From assembly GCF_002775205.1 (NCBI RefSeq), contig NC_036456.1, positions 10,753,463-10,817,462 of the forward strand: a stretch of DNA of 64,000 bases, read 5' to 3'. This document shows positions 1-11,713 of the stretch, in pieces. Both the position numbers and the translations under genes were made by a program. Numbering within the stretch: position 1 is the stretch's first letter; every line of letters starts with the position of its first letter. This stretch comes from Xiphophorus maculatus (Eukaryota > Chordata > Actinopteri > Cyprinodontiformes > Poeciliidae). The notes beneath the pieces were generated by a model, which was given only the letters and a program-made list of their open reading frames with translations, had not been told where the DNA came from and ran no database searches.

Positions 1-110
1 CTCTCAAGTTTATGTAGGTCGGGACTTTGACTAGGTCATACCAAAGCAACAGCATGTTTCTATCTAAAACGTGAGGGCTGCAGGTTAAGGCTCTTTTTCC
101 TGTTGAGAGG
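1..110. mobile_element. Degenerate Tc1-like transposon remnant (copy A)
   Basis: Recognisable by the stretch reading 'ggtcgggactttgactaggtc', which is typical of vertebrate Tc1-like transposons (usual form ggtctggactttgactgggcc). The same remnant is present in copy B (18290-18560), so it predates the duplication. Recognition is from memory of the family. Confidence 0.45.
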
Positions 111-1490
111 TGAAATCTAATCTCAAATCTGTTTGAAAACCTCCATTGTGTGAGGATGTGAGTTTTTTTTGTGTTTGTCAGTTTGTCACAGTTTTTCACG
201 TGTCACGGAGACACGTGAGTCTCTGTGTTGTCTACTTTGATAACCTAACCTAACAAAAAAAAAAAAAAAGGGATTTTTTTAGATTGTTCCCACCTGTGGT
301 CGACAGCCCGCCCACCCTGGTTGGGATGTTTTCTGTTTTTTCTGTGGACTCTTGCCCTCCGTCCAGCGCCCCTCCGCCCACCCTGGTTGGGTTGTTTTTT
401 GTTTTTTTTTCTCGATACATTACAAGTTATTCTGACTGTTTCTGCATTCCAGAGATTTCTAAAAGTGACTAAAATTGATGTGAATAATTTTACAATACAA
501 TTTGTAGACTATAATTCGCACATTTACATTCAACTTTTAGTTAAGAGTTTGGAATATACTTTATTTTAAAGTACATTTAAAGGCAGTAAATATGTTTCAA
601 GCCCAAATGTGAGGAAAAGCTAAAAACATCAAGCAAAAAAAGTATCCATAGAGCAAATCCAGAAAACTCTTAAAACCCATTTTTATGAACGAATCTTGAA
701 TCTTGAACATCCTGTCAATTTTAAACACAGCTCCAACAATAAGGAACACTTTAACAGTTATACAGAGCCATGTGAATTTGTTAGATTATTTTCTTCTTTA
801 ATAACAAACACTTTAATTTAAAAACTGTGTTTTGTGCTGTCCTGTGTTGTCTTAAATTTTGAAATTGGGTTGATGTTCCGAAACACTTAAGTGTGACAAA
901 CATGCAAAATGTTGGGAGATCAGGAAACACTATTCCACACCACGGTAAATAAATATTAATATCTTTTCACATTGATCTATTTTGGAAGCATACAAATAAA
1001 AACAGTTTTGATATGATTTGATTTTGTGACAGGAGAGAATTACTGTAGAGGTAATGTACACCTCATTACCCAGAGTACAAATCTTTCTGAAACAGAAACA
1101 CACATGTGGACTTAGCTTAAAATTGAGCATTTAAACTTTATAGATAACAATATGTTGCTTCTCTTTTATTTTGTCTAAAAATTTGGAGTTATTTTTATTT
1201 TACTTGAAATGCAAATGTTTTATTTTGTGAAACAAACACTATGAAAATCCACATTTAGGCTGCGACTGGAGAGAATATTATATGCATCTAATTTATTTGT
1301 TTTTAAAGAATTTCTTCACAATTTTTTATTTATTTTGCACATCCTGTCCTGCTGGATCAGTTTTGACCTTATAAAAGTAGAGAAACACTAATCAGCTGCA
1401 GAAACCCTCATAAACAATGGATTCAGTTCAGGAGATGTGGAAAGACATTGGAGTTACCGGTATATATATATACCGTATACAGTATATATA
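111..1490. other. Non-coding flank of claudin A
   Basis: AT-rich sequence with only short chance reading frames. It matches copy B (18555-20123) closely, apart from the SINE and some deletions. No gene or RNA was recognised. A TA-rich tract at about 1460-1490 precedes the MITE. Confidence 0.6.
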
Positions 1491-1873
1491 CAGTACAGAC
1501 CAAAAGTTTGGACACATCTTTCCAATTCAATGGGTTTTCTCTATTTTCATAACTATTTATAAGGCAAGAAATCTCACTTATTAACCTGACAGGGCAGGTT
1601 GACCTATGAAGTGAAAACCATTTCAGGTGACGACCTCTTGAAGCTCATCAAGAAAATGCAGAGTGTGTGCAAAGCAGTAATCACAGCAAAAGGTTGCTAC
1701 TTTGAAGAAACTAGAATATTTTCAGTTGTTTTACACTTTTTTGTTTAGTGCATATTTCCACATGTGTTATTCATAGTTTTGATGCCTTCAGTGTGAATCT
1801 ACAATGTCAATAGTCATGAAAATAAAGGAAAGTCATTGAATAAAAGGTGTGTCCAAACTTTTGTACTGTACTG
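1491..1873. mobile_element. Tc1/mariner-type MITE, copy 1
   Basis: About 383 bp bounded by inverted ends that begin CAGTACAGACCAAAAGTTTG and close with the near-complement, flanked by TA on both sides, which is the target signature of Tc1/mariner elements. It has no coding capacity. A close copy lies at 33820-34207. Copy B of the duplication has only a TA-rich tract at the equivalent site, so the element most simply inserted after duplication. Confidence 0.8.
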
Positions 1874-2888
1874 TGTATATACAGTATATATATATATACA
1901 ACATTTGCAGCAAGAGATGACTGACGTAAAGTAATTTTAGAAACCTGTGTGTTCCTGGCTCTGTGTGTTTTGTTCTCTACTCTTTGTTATTCTGTTTTAT
2001 CTCTATTACCTTTATATTCAGTTGTTGGATTCCCAGAACCTTTTGTCCTGAGCAGGAGCGATAATTATCAGACATTTCTAGGAACCGTCAGTTTGATCTT
2101 TTTTTTTTTTTAAAGCATTACATTTGTGACTTCAAACATGCTCTGGAGATTTCTAAAAAAAAAACAGTTCCTCCCTGAAACTTGGCCTGCCCTATTTCTA
2201 GATCTTTGTTGTTGACCTTTAAACAAATGAATTTGCGCCTTTATGAATTCTCTCCCTTCTACCAGATTGACAGCTGGGTCTCAACTGCAGGCTAAGATTT
2301 ATCTTCAATATTATCAGCTGGGCCAACTTAAAGCATTCAGAGGATTTGTCAGCGCTGACCCAGATTCCATCACTGGGTGTTATTAATGAGGTCCAACAAA
2401 CACAGAAACTTTGAGATAAACTGGAGAACTGTGAACTTTTTGTCTCTGCATTTCTGCTTGTTAACCATTGAGATTATTCCAGTTAGATGTTGACGTTGTT
2501 GCCCTGCGTTCTATTTTTTTATGAGAGATCTTCTCATATAACCGAGTTCAAATCAACAGTCCAATTTATTAAAGTCAAATAAGTGATCCATTGTTTAGGA
2601 TCAACAGAGAAATGGTTTTCCATTACAGCGCTGGTCCACTTCTATACGTCCTTAAGGGACGACACATTATTGCCCCGGACAATAGCTTTTGATTCCTTTT
2701 AGCACCTAGATGAGCTACGCCCTAAAGAGAGAGTTCCCCTGTGACGCAATTTCCATACCCGTACGTGTACGTGTGTGTGTGTGTGTGGGTGTGTGTGTGT
2801 TTGTGTGTGTGTGCGTGTGTGTGTGTGTGTGTGTGTGGGACAGAGGGAGAGAGTAAAATAGAGGGTAGTGGGAGGAGAAACCGCCAGT
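1874..2888. other. Upstream region of claudin A
   Basis: Non-coding sequence shared with copy B (about 20172-21146). It ends in a (TG)n microsatellite (about 2766-2838) and a purine-rich block (GGGACAGAGGGAGAGAGTAA) shared by both copies. About 500 bp found here in copy B are absent from A. Confidence 0.6.
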
Positions 2889-2890
2889 CA

Positions 2891-2896
2891 TATAAA
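2891..2896 (+). promoter_or_regulatory. TATA-like box of claudin A
   Basis: TATAAA inside the conserved flank. The same motif sits at 21773-21778 in copy B. In copy A a transposon lies 6 bases downstream of it. Confidence 0.4.
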
Positions 2897-2902
2897 TGAA
2901 TA

Positions 2903-3532
2903 CAGTGAACCCTCGTTTTTCGCGTGGGTTGCGTTCTGAAAAGAACCCGTTATAGGCGAAATCCGTGAAGTAGTTACCTTTATTTTTTACAATTATTATA
3001 CAGCATAATTAAATACTTTACATTGAAACCAAAGAACAAAGCCTGTTTTCAGGCCTAAGCAATTTTTTTTAGCAAATAGAACGCTTTCTTACAAATAACT
3101 ACAGTAAAACAATCATTTTAATCATCAATACGAAGTACAGTAGGACGAATTGTGACTCGCATCACTTGGATCTGGATCTGGGTAATCTATCACTGTTCCT
3201 CTGACTGTGACGCTGCAGCCTGACTCCCGCTCTCTAGTGTCTTTTTCTTCTGAAGCCTGTAATGCAGGTGTGTTTTTTTGAAAGAAGAACATAGTTATCG
3301 GTAGTTGTTGTCGCTCTTTTTTTCTTCTGGGCAAAAACATTTTTAAAAATTTGCTGTATTACGTATTTTTAAATACCACAACGTTATTGGCACACAGGTA
3401 GAGAAGAAGCGCGGAGACTGTTTAGTCAATCAGGACACAGAATACAATGCTCTATGAAAAAAATCTGCACAAAAAAATCCGTGAAGCAGCGAGTTTGTGA
3501 AAGGTGAACGGCGTTATAGCGAGGGTTCACTG
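2903..3532. mobile_element. Tigger/pogo-like non-autonomous DNA transposon
   Basis: A 630-bp element with inverted ends CAGTGAACCCTCG, flanked by TA. Inner repeats reading ATCCGTGAAG near both ends are typical of the Tigger group. Copy B has an uninterrupted site (ATGATTATACATATCTG), so this is a clean insertion into the promoter/5' leader of claudin A. It has no transposase frame (the longest frame is 71 codons on the - strand), so it is non-autonomous. Confidence 0.85.
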
Positions 3533-3721
3533 TATACATATCTGAGGATCCAGACACATTACACAGAGGTTATTGTCAACTCAACGGAGGGTCTCGCTTT
3601 CGGAGCTAATTTTTTTTCCCAAATTAACCGAAAAGAGAGAAGAAGGAAAGAAAACAGACTTGGATCTGGGTATTCTATCATTTTCTTTTGATTGTCTAAG
3701 AGTTGGACTGAAGAAACGGTC

Positions 3722-6525
3722 ATGGATCCAGTTGTGGAAGTAGTGGCTTTGTTTCTGGGGTTCATCGGATGGATAATGGTCGGGGTCGCGCTGGCACATC
3801 CTTACTGGAAGGTGGCCAGCGACGACGGGAACGTCATCACCACCTCCACCATCTACGAAAACCTGTGGATGTCCTGCGCCTCGGATTCAACCGGGGTCAG
3901 TGACTGCAGGGAGTTCCCATCGCTGCTTGCCTTGAATGGTAGGTTTAAAAAAATCTACAACAAAAGATGTAACAAGAGACTTTATATATAAATATATATT
4001 TATTCTACCAACTCAAAATACCAGGGACTTTACCTTGAAGAATCTATAAAAAAGATTTATATAATGAGATGTGGAGGTTAAATGATAAGAAGATTTTATA
4101 GGTTTGAGGAGACTATAAACTTTCCTCCACCGCCACAGATAAGGACTTTAATTTACTCATTTTTTCCTGGTTTATTCCTCCAGGTTATATCCAGGCCTCC
4201 CGTGCCCTGATGATTGCATCCATGGTATTGGGCACCTTCGGCCTTGTGGGGTCCCTGGTTGGAATCAAGTGTTCAAGATCATGGGGAGAAAACTATGTTC
4301 TCAAAGGGAGGATTGCAGGCACCGCCGGGGTTCTCTTCATCCTGCAAGGTAAGAAAACAGATTCAAGAACGTCCATCAGGGAAGCTTGCTGATAATTACG
4401 ACTTGCTGATTCACTGCTCTATAGAAAGATAAAGAAACTTCTCTAAAGGGACAATAAATCAGGATATGGTTTTATTGTGCATTTCAAATCATTCCTCCAT
4501 AAAATTTTCACTGGGTTCCTTAAAGAACCGGGTTAAACGGACTGGCAGCTTTCTAGCATTTTTATTTCTATCAAAAGGTCTTTGCACCATGGTCTCGGTG
4601 TCGTGGTACGCCTTCAACATCACCCAGGACTTCTTTGACCCCTTCTATCCGGGAATAAAGTAAGATGCAGCAGTAAAGCTGCTTAAAGTTGCACAGCAGA
4701 GCTTTAAGTAAGACATCAGCTGACCGTTTGTCTCTACGCCTCAGGTATGAAATAGGAGAAGGACTTTACATCGGCTGGTGCTCGGCCCTGCTCGCCATTG
4801 TCGGAGGAGTCTGTCTCTCCTGCTCCTGCAAAGCAGGCACAAAGGAAAAATAGTGAGTTTCCATCCATGTTGTGTTTAATACTCAAAGAGCTGAAAACAG
4901 GTGTCTGCCGAATGCACGGTTACAGTTTGACGAGGCCAAGTTGTTGATTAACTGCAATTAATCAAAGTCCTTAATAAGCTGCACACTGGGAAGCATGGCT
5001 CGAATGGCTGTGAACTGGCTGAAACATTACAAATACTCCAAGAGTAAAAACAAAAATGAGATTCAATCAGAGCTACTGGAAACGCTGCAGACTGATTTGG
5101 TCTTGAGGTGGAAATACCAGGAAGAGGTCAGAGGTCAGCAACTTGTTCGGTCCAAAGAGCCATTTGTAACATTGATCCAACTAGAGCTACAAATCCTCCT
5201 TGACCCTTAAGAAAAAGATAACTAATCTGGCTCTAAAAGAAAAAAAAGCAAATTTAAAAAAATGTGTTCACTGTTGAAAAAACACTTTTTATACTAGAAC
5301 AAGATTAAATAAATCACACAGATTTCTTCTGAGTGACTTTAAAGGACTTGCCAAAAAACATTTCAACCATTAGTGCCATCTGTAATGGAAATCTTACACA
5401 TATTATTGAATCAGACACATGGACTGATTAATTTAGCATTTAATGTAACCTCGTTATTTAAAAGAAGAGGGCTAATTTCTTTATAATTTTTGGTAAAGTT
5501 TGTCAGGTGGAAAAAGAGCCATAAGTAGCTCCAGACTCCTGGTTTAGGTGAAAAATAAAGATTCAAGCAGTTAAAAACCTGGTTTTAAACTGTTCGACTT
5601 TAGCGCCATCTAGTGTTGCAATAAAAACAGAGTGACAACCAGCCTGTATGCATTGCATAAAATCAAGTGTTTACAAATACAGCAGCAAAAGAAATCCAAA
5701 AATATGTTATTGGTGTAACCTTAGAAGGCTCACTTTATCAGGATATTGTTATAAATACATTACAAAACTGAAATTTTGTCCTAACGTGTGAAAAATCAAC
5801 CCTAGGAGGCAAAAACATTGTATTTTACGCTGACAAAGTTTGTTTCCTTTTGAATCCAAATCAGTCAGTGCCAATCAGGTTCTGCTATTGCAAAGTAATT
5901 AATGAAGTAATCATCAACAAAATAATTAAATAACTTAAGTTTGAAACATTGTATGTGAATGAAGAGAAGAGAAGTTTGACCATAATGCCCTTCACCATGT
6001 TTGCAGAAAACCAGACAGCACATCAGGTCAAAGCCTCATGCAAAGTATCAGGCACAGTGGTGGAAGAGTGATGACACGGGACATGATGCAATCTTAGAGT
6101 CACTCATGAAATTCACTGTATACCAAACCATATTTAGAGCTAAATATGAGGCAATCCAAAGTTTGGCATTTTGGATTTCTTTCTGGTAAATTAACAATTA
6201 ATGTGTTTATGTTTGAGTTCGCATTTACCTTTACTTTAAGACCCAGAGAAGACCAACTCTTTTACTAGTTGATGCATCAACATATAATATAAAAACTGAG
6301 AGTGAACCTTTTGACACGACTGTCTCTGATATCAAAAGAGAGAACCAGTGTGTAAATCTATTTGTCTTACAGTGCGTTACTCTCAACTATCAACTGTGTT
6401 TTGTTGTTTTTTGTTTTGTTTTTTGCAGCCCCTTGCGTTATCATGACAGAGGAATAGTGTACTCTGGAGCTGCACCAAGCAGAAGCGTCGCAGCCAGCAC
6501 TTATGAACGAAACGCTTACGTCTGA
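3722..6525 (+). CDS. cldn15: Claudin-15-like tight junction protein, copy A (5 exons)
   Basis: Exons are 3722-3938, 4184-4348, 4578-4659, 4745-4852 and 6429-6525, joining in frame to 222 codons. The product is a four-pass tight-junction protein. The first extracellular loop has the claudin signature N47-L48-W49 with C52 and C62, and the protein ends in the PDZ-binding NAYV. Loop residues E46, D55 and E64, which shape the cation pore of claudin-15, are present. Loop 2 reads [13 protein letters not shown], close to claudin-15 and unlike claudin-10. The ATG follows a leader shared with copy B. Compared with copy B and with claudin-15 generally, this copy is derived: AHP at 25-27, ASD at 32-34 and SD at 60-61 replace PNR, STV and HN. 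A Tigger-like element separates the TATA-like box from the ATG. The exact paralogue name among fish claudin-15 genes is uncertain. Confidence 0.92.
4853..6428 (+). other. Claudin A intron 4
   Basis: A 1.6-kb AT-rich intron ending in TTTTTTGCAG. It contains chance frames only, for example a 71-codon frame at 4995-5210 that also exists in copy B but resembles no family I know. Copy B carries a retroelement tail here that copy A lacks. Confidence 0.7.
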
Positions 6526-7034
6526 GCAGGATGGCATTTTTCTGACATCTTCTCACTTTTTATTCTTGTACATAAATCGTTCGTTTTTGAGGGTTTTTTA
6601 CTCTTTCTGCTGGCCTTGTTGTCCATGGCTGTGAACTTGCACCATTTGCTTACTGTTGGCAGTAACTGTAATGTATAGAATCACAATTTCTGATGAATTT
6701 CCTGTATAAATCATTACTAAGGCCGATGATATAAACACTGTACAGAGCTGTTTTGCTTTTCTCTCTGCCACAACACAGACTCAGTCATTTTACCATTTCT
6801 GTTTGTATTTCACTGATGAAATCAACATGTGGGCATTTACCAAAACAATAAATCATGCTTTGATCTTCATAAACAAGGACAGATATTTATGCGGTCAAAA
6901 TAGAGATGTTTCAGGTTTAATTTGTGTTGTTTTGTACAGTTTTGTAATGTGCCGTAAGGAGAGGATGGAGAACAATTGTTTTGCTTCAATTGTGTTGTTG
7001 TTTTTTTTTACTATTGAAGACAATAAAATATGTG
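6526..7034 (+). other. Claudin A 3' UTR with polyadenylation signals
   Basis: Conserved with copy B to the last shared base. AATAAA occurs near 6845-6852 and at 7022-7027. Homology between copies ends 7 bases after the second signal. Confidence 0.6.
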
Positions 7035-7576
7035 AACAAGACAACGCAACAAGCTATCTGAAGGAAAACAGGCTGAGGTTTACGGAGGATCTCACCACAG
7101 CTGACAAAGCTCTGCTGGAAAAACTGGCCATTAATTGAGGCAGCCAGGAAGGAAGGAAAAAAGGCCCACGTTGCTGGACTCTGCGTGATCATTGAGGGAA
7201 AAGAAGTCAAGTCACCGCTGTGTGTCCATAAGGACAGGAATGACCCCCTTCTGACTGATAATTGGCGTCCGATCTGCCTTCTTAACAACCACTATAAAAT
7301 TCTAGTTAGATTTTTTGTAATGAGGATGAAAAGTGTTCTTAGCCTTATAATTGATGAAACTAAAAATGGTTTCATGACACAAAGACATATAGCTAACAAC
7401 ATCAGGCTAGTGTTGGATCTGATTGACTATGCAGATTTGTGCCATGATGACAGCCTTATATTATTTTTAGATTTCCGTAAAGCCTTTGACATAATTGAAC
7501 ATAATTTTATTTTTCAAACATTAGAGAAATTTGGTTTTATAAATACCCCACAAATATATATGCGACACAAATACCC
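7035..7576 (+). mobile_element. LINE fragment, L1/Tx1-like, internally rearranged
   Basis: Translation of about 7035-7135 gives an ORF1-like tail (KENRLRFTEDLTTADKALLE). From about 7225 a reverse-transcriptase core follows: DNWRPICLLNNHYKIL, then NGFMTQRHIANNIRLVLDL, then LFLDFRKAFDIIEHNF, which are the L1/Tx1-type RT blocks. ORF1 tail and mid-RT are adjacent, so the intervening endonuclease part is missing and frame breaks are present. It starts exactly where duplication copy A ends and runs into the 1-kb repeat at 7577. It is a dead fragment. Confidence 0.8.
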
Positions 7577-8581
7577 CACAGTATTTGTGTCGTATCGTCC
7601 TCTGACATACAGGTCGAAACGAGGCTTCCTTGTAAATGCCTGTCCAATTCTGTTCAACACAACTTAATGGCGACTTTATTAGACGTTAAATTGAACGACA
7701 GTGTAGCTTTAGCTTCTGTGATTGACTAGCTGAACGTGATTATTCTGGAAGTTTCTCCTGGCAGTGAACTTGCACTTTGCACTGAACGTGAACTAACGGT
7801 CGGCTGGCCAGCCTGTAACGGTAAAGGGAACAAAGACACATATTTGCTTTAAATAATTAATTAAGGTGAGCTAACTGTTAAACTTCGTATGAAAATGAGT
7901 ATATTATTTGTTTTAACACGTTATTAGAGGTTAAAAAAAAGGAACAAATGTAGCCGTTTTGGCAAGCTAGGATGGTTCTACTTTCATGAATGAACATAAC
8001 GGAGCAGTCCTCCATTGCTTTGTCTTTATCGCCGCTGAAACGTGCCAGACGGATAAATGAGTGTTTGTGTCGAGGACTTTAACCCGCTGACGACCTCTCT
8101 CAGCGGCCACAGCGGTGGTCTCGGTCCCCTCTTCTCCACCACCGCTACCCCCACATCTCCATTGGGAATTGCAGGAGTCGTTCCAGTTCATTACACTGGT
8201 GGGCCTCTCTGAATCACCGAGCCCTGCGTGCATGCAGCGGCCGCCCCCCGGCGTTTCGTCGGCGGACCGCACTGCTGCACGGCTAGGCGGGAATCACGGA
8301 GGCTCCGGAGTGAGGAGGAGGCGGAGGGAGGCTGTTGTTGCTGCTGCGCACTAACAAAGGCGGGCACACAATAAAATCTGACAGACCTAGCTTATCAAGC
8401 AGCCAGTATTTTGGCTGCGCTTTAACGCTTAGCTTGTTTCTTTTTTTTAAAAAGGCGCAGCTATCTCCACTTGCCTATCAGTGGCTCTCCTCGCTGCATA
8501 AACCCAGGTCAGATTGCAGGTTAAACGGGAAAACTGAGTGGTAGAACGGTCAGACATATTCACATAATTTATTCATTGAAA
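7577..8581. repeat. 1-kb CpG-rich repeat, copy 1 (near-identical to chd3 intron 1)
   Basis: Matches 44045-45048 almost base for base; I saw differences only in two short A or T runs. It lacks obvious terminal inverted repeats, target duplications or known protein domains. It includes a GC-rich part (about 8090-8350) that resembles promoter or CpG-island DNA. It is joined on the left to a LINE fragment and on the right to a 150-bp sequence that recurs in cda intron 2. The direction of copying is not proven; the chd3 site looks like the donor. Confidence 0.9.
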
Positions 8582-8733
8582 TACTGTGTAAAACCTGCTG
8601 TTATGTGATTATAATAAATTAAATTAATCACTTGGGTAATAGCAACGAGAGAGTGGTAGAGTTTGACTGGCTGAAAAAAATGGCAGATTTGCATTTATAC
8701 ACTAAAAGAAAAGTGTTAATTTTTATTAATACA
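8582..8733. repeat. 150-bp repeat, copy 1 (upstream of cda)
   Basis: Contains CCTGCTGTTATGTGATTATA and GCAACGAGAGAGTGGTA, and recurs with small differences at 9557-9703 in cda intron 2. The two copies bracket cda exons 1 and 2. No inverted ends were seen, so the nature of the repeat is unknown. Confidence 0.8.
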
Positions 8734-9286
8734 GAAATAACCTTCAGGTTATTTGTACAAATCAGTTCATATCAATTGTAATCTCTACAGGACAAACAGA
8801 TTAAATTTAACTCCAACTACAATTTCATTTATAAAAATTAAACTGGCTTTGGGTAGGTGGGTAGAAATTATGCAGCACTTAAAAAAAAAAACGTTAGACT
8901 GCAAATGTGAGGCTCCCAAATTGGATTTTCCAAATAGTCACAAAAGAGGATTTGATTGTTGCAATGCCAAATAAAGATGTTTCTACTTAAAAACGTTTCC
9001 TGAGGGCAGAACCACTGTTGCTTTGGACAATTCATTTACTGTTTGAACGGGAGTCCCACAACTGATCCTATCAGAAACATGTGGACGTTGTCATCCCTGA
9101 TCAGCCAATCAGGTGGAAGGTAGTGCAGCCGTGCACATGAAAACCAGCTCAGGTCAACCACCCAGAAAAAAAACAAAATCTCTAAAACATTAACAGTTCA
9201 TTTGTCCGTCACGTGGTAGTTCAGCTTTAGACAGAGAAACTGTCCAGAACAGTCCATCTAACAAAGTGAGCGACCAATCTGCTACT
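8734..9286 (+). promoter_or_regulatory. cda upstream region
   Basis: About 550 bp of non-coding, moderately AT-rich sequence between the repeat and the cda ATG. It contains no TATA box close to the ATG. A candidate inverted CCAAT box (GATCAGCCAATCAGGTGG, CCAAT on the + strand) lies around 9100-9113. Confidence 0.35.
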
Positions 9287-10731
<1,445 letters not shown>

Positions 10732-11640
10732 AAACACGTCCACTGCACCTCTGGATGGCCTGAGGCTCCATGATTTTATTCCAACTAGCCTAGAAAAAAC
10801 AGTAAATATGAAAACCTGCTGTAGACCTACTACAAACATGTAACCATGCAGTTGATGTACAGTAAGTCTATTGTAGTAAAGAAAAGAAAAAACAACTGTC
10901 AAGTTTGTAGTAAGCCAGAAATTGATAAAACTATAATTTTGTTTTTCAACTTCATTTTCAGGCCTATATCAAATTAGAAGAAATAGATTATTAATATCAT
11001 GTAATATTAATATTAAATTGATATAAAATATTACTGTTATATAATACTATTATACATAATAATGATTATAATAATGTATAATAACTATAACTGTTATGAT
11101 AATAATAATAATTTGTTAATATCAAAATGTACAATAAAAAAAATATTATTATTTCTATTATGGTTGTTGTTGCTGTTATTGTTGTGGTAGGTTCCTTAAA
11201 CAGCTACATTTTACTCTTTATTTTGTTTCCATCAACAGGACAAACTTATTTGTCAGTCAGAGGTATAATGACGAGCAGGAAAGAAATTGTCCTGCTCAAA
11301 TAACAGATTACAAAGATAAATTCACATTAAGTAACTAGAACCGAAATGTTTTTTGTTGTCAAGCCCTTTCATCGTGGTGTTGAATGTTGAGTTCCTTGTT
11401 AAAGTGGATTATGTTTGGCTTGGAGTTTGACCATTTCTAAGATGCATAGAAGAAAATAAATGTTGGGCACGACTTAATAACTCGTTTCAACGACTTAGTT
11501 AATAGGTGGCCACGATTTTTATTTATTTATTTTTTCTTCTCATGTCACCACGTGAGTGTGAAATTTACCTAGAAAAAGTTGGAGTTGGATGAAGTAGGAA
11601 AAAAAGTCTTTATCCTTCAGCTCTAGGGGGGTGAAAAGGA
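10732..11640. other. cda 3' UTR and cda-fis1 intergenic DNA
   Basis: AT-rich; 10970-11160 is nearly pure A/T with many ATT/ATA runs. AATAAA-like signals occur near 11131 and 11454. Nothing coding was seen. Confidence 0.5.
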
Positions 11641-11713
11641 AAACATTACGTAAGCGTTGTTGTGTCATGTGACGTTGTGACGTGGGCGTGTCCCAGCCCC
11701 GTTTTCCGGAAAC
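11641..11713 (+). promoter_or_regulatory. fis1 proximal promoter with E-box/M-box, CRE-like/UPRE and ETS motifs
   Basis: Within 75 bases of the ATG there is TCATGTGA (11665-11672, the M-box bound by MiT/TFE factors), two TGACGT-type sites including TGACGTGG (11678-11685, core of the ATF6/XBP1 response element) and TTCCGG (ETS-like, about 11704-11709). There is no TATA box. These are motif matches only. Confidence 0.4.

Larger units (their letters stand above)
1..7034 (+). repeat. Segmental duplication, copy A (carries claudin gene A)
   Basis: The sequence from the window start to 7034 aligns collinearly with 18444-25459. It includes introns, the 5' flank and the 3' flank, so it is a DNA-level duplication and not a retrocopy. 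Introns and flanks differ by only about 1-2 percent by eye. The right end of homology falls 7 bases after a shared AATAAA (7022-7027), exactly where a LINE fragment begins in this copy. The left end lies outside the window. Copy-specific insertions in A are a Tc1-like MITE (1491-1873) and a Tigger-like element (2903-3532). Confidence 0.93.

Noticed and set aside
2766-2838. TG-rich tracts as a CRISPR-like or other regular array
   Set aside because: Plain dinucleotide microsatellite with no spacers.
3125-3340. 71-codon - strand frame inside the Tigger-like element as a transposase remnant
   Set aside because: It has no DDE or DNA-binding motif, and the element is too short to be autonomous.
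3692-3721. Upstream extension of claudin A before the ATG at 3722
   Set aside because: The extension opens with TTG and not ATG, and the first ATG gives the standard claudin N-terminus in both copies.
4995-5210. 71-codon frame in claudin A intron 4, repeated in copy B
   Set aside because: Conserved only because the intron was duplicated recently. It has no splice context or family resemblance and lies within a confident intron.
3722-6525. Calling the two claudins claudin-10, because DNAJC3 is near CLDN10 in human
   Set aside because: Loop and second-loop sequences ([28 protein letters not shown]) match claudin-15, and fis1 is the expected CLDN15 neighbour.
7577-8581. 1-kb repeat as an LTR or a classical DNA transposon
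   Set aside because: Neither copy has inverted ends, a primer-binding site, a polypurine tract or target duplications that I can see.
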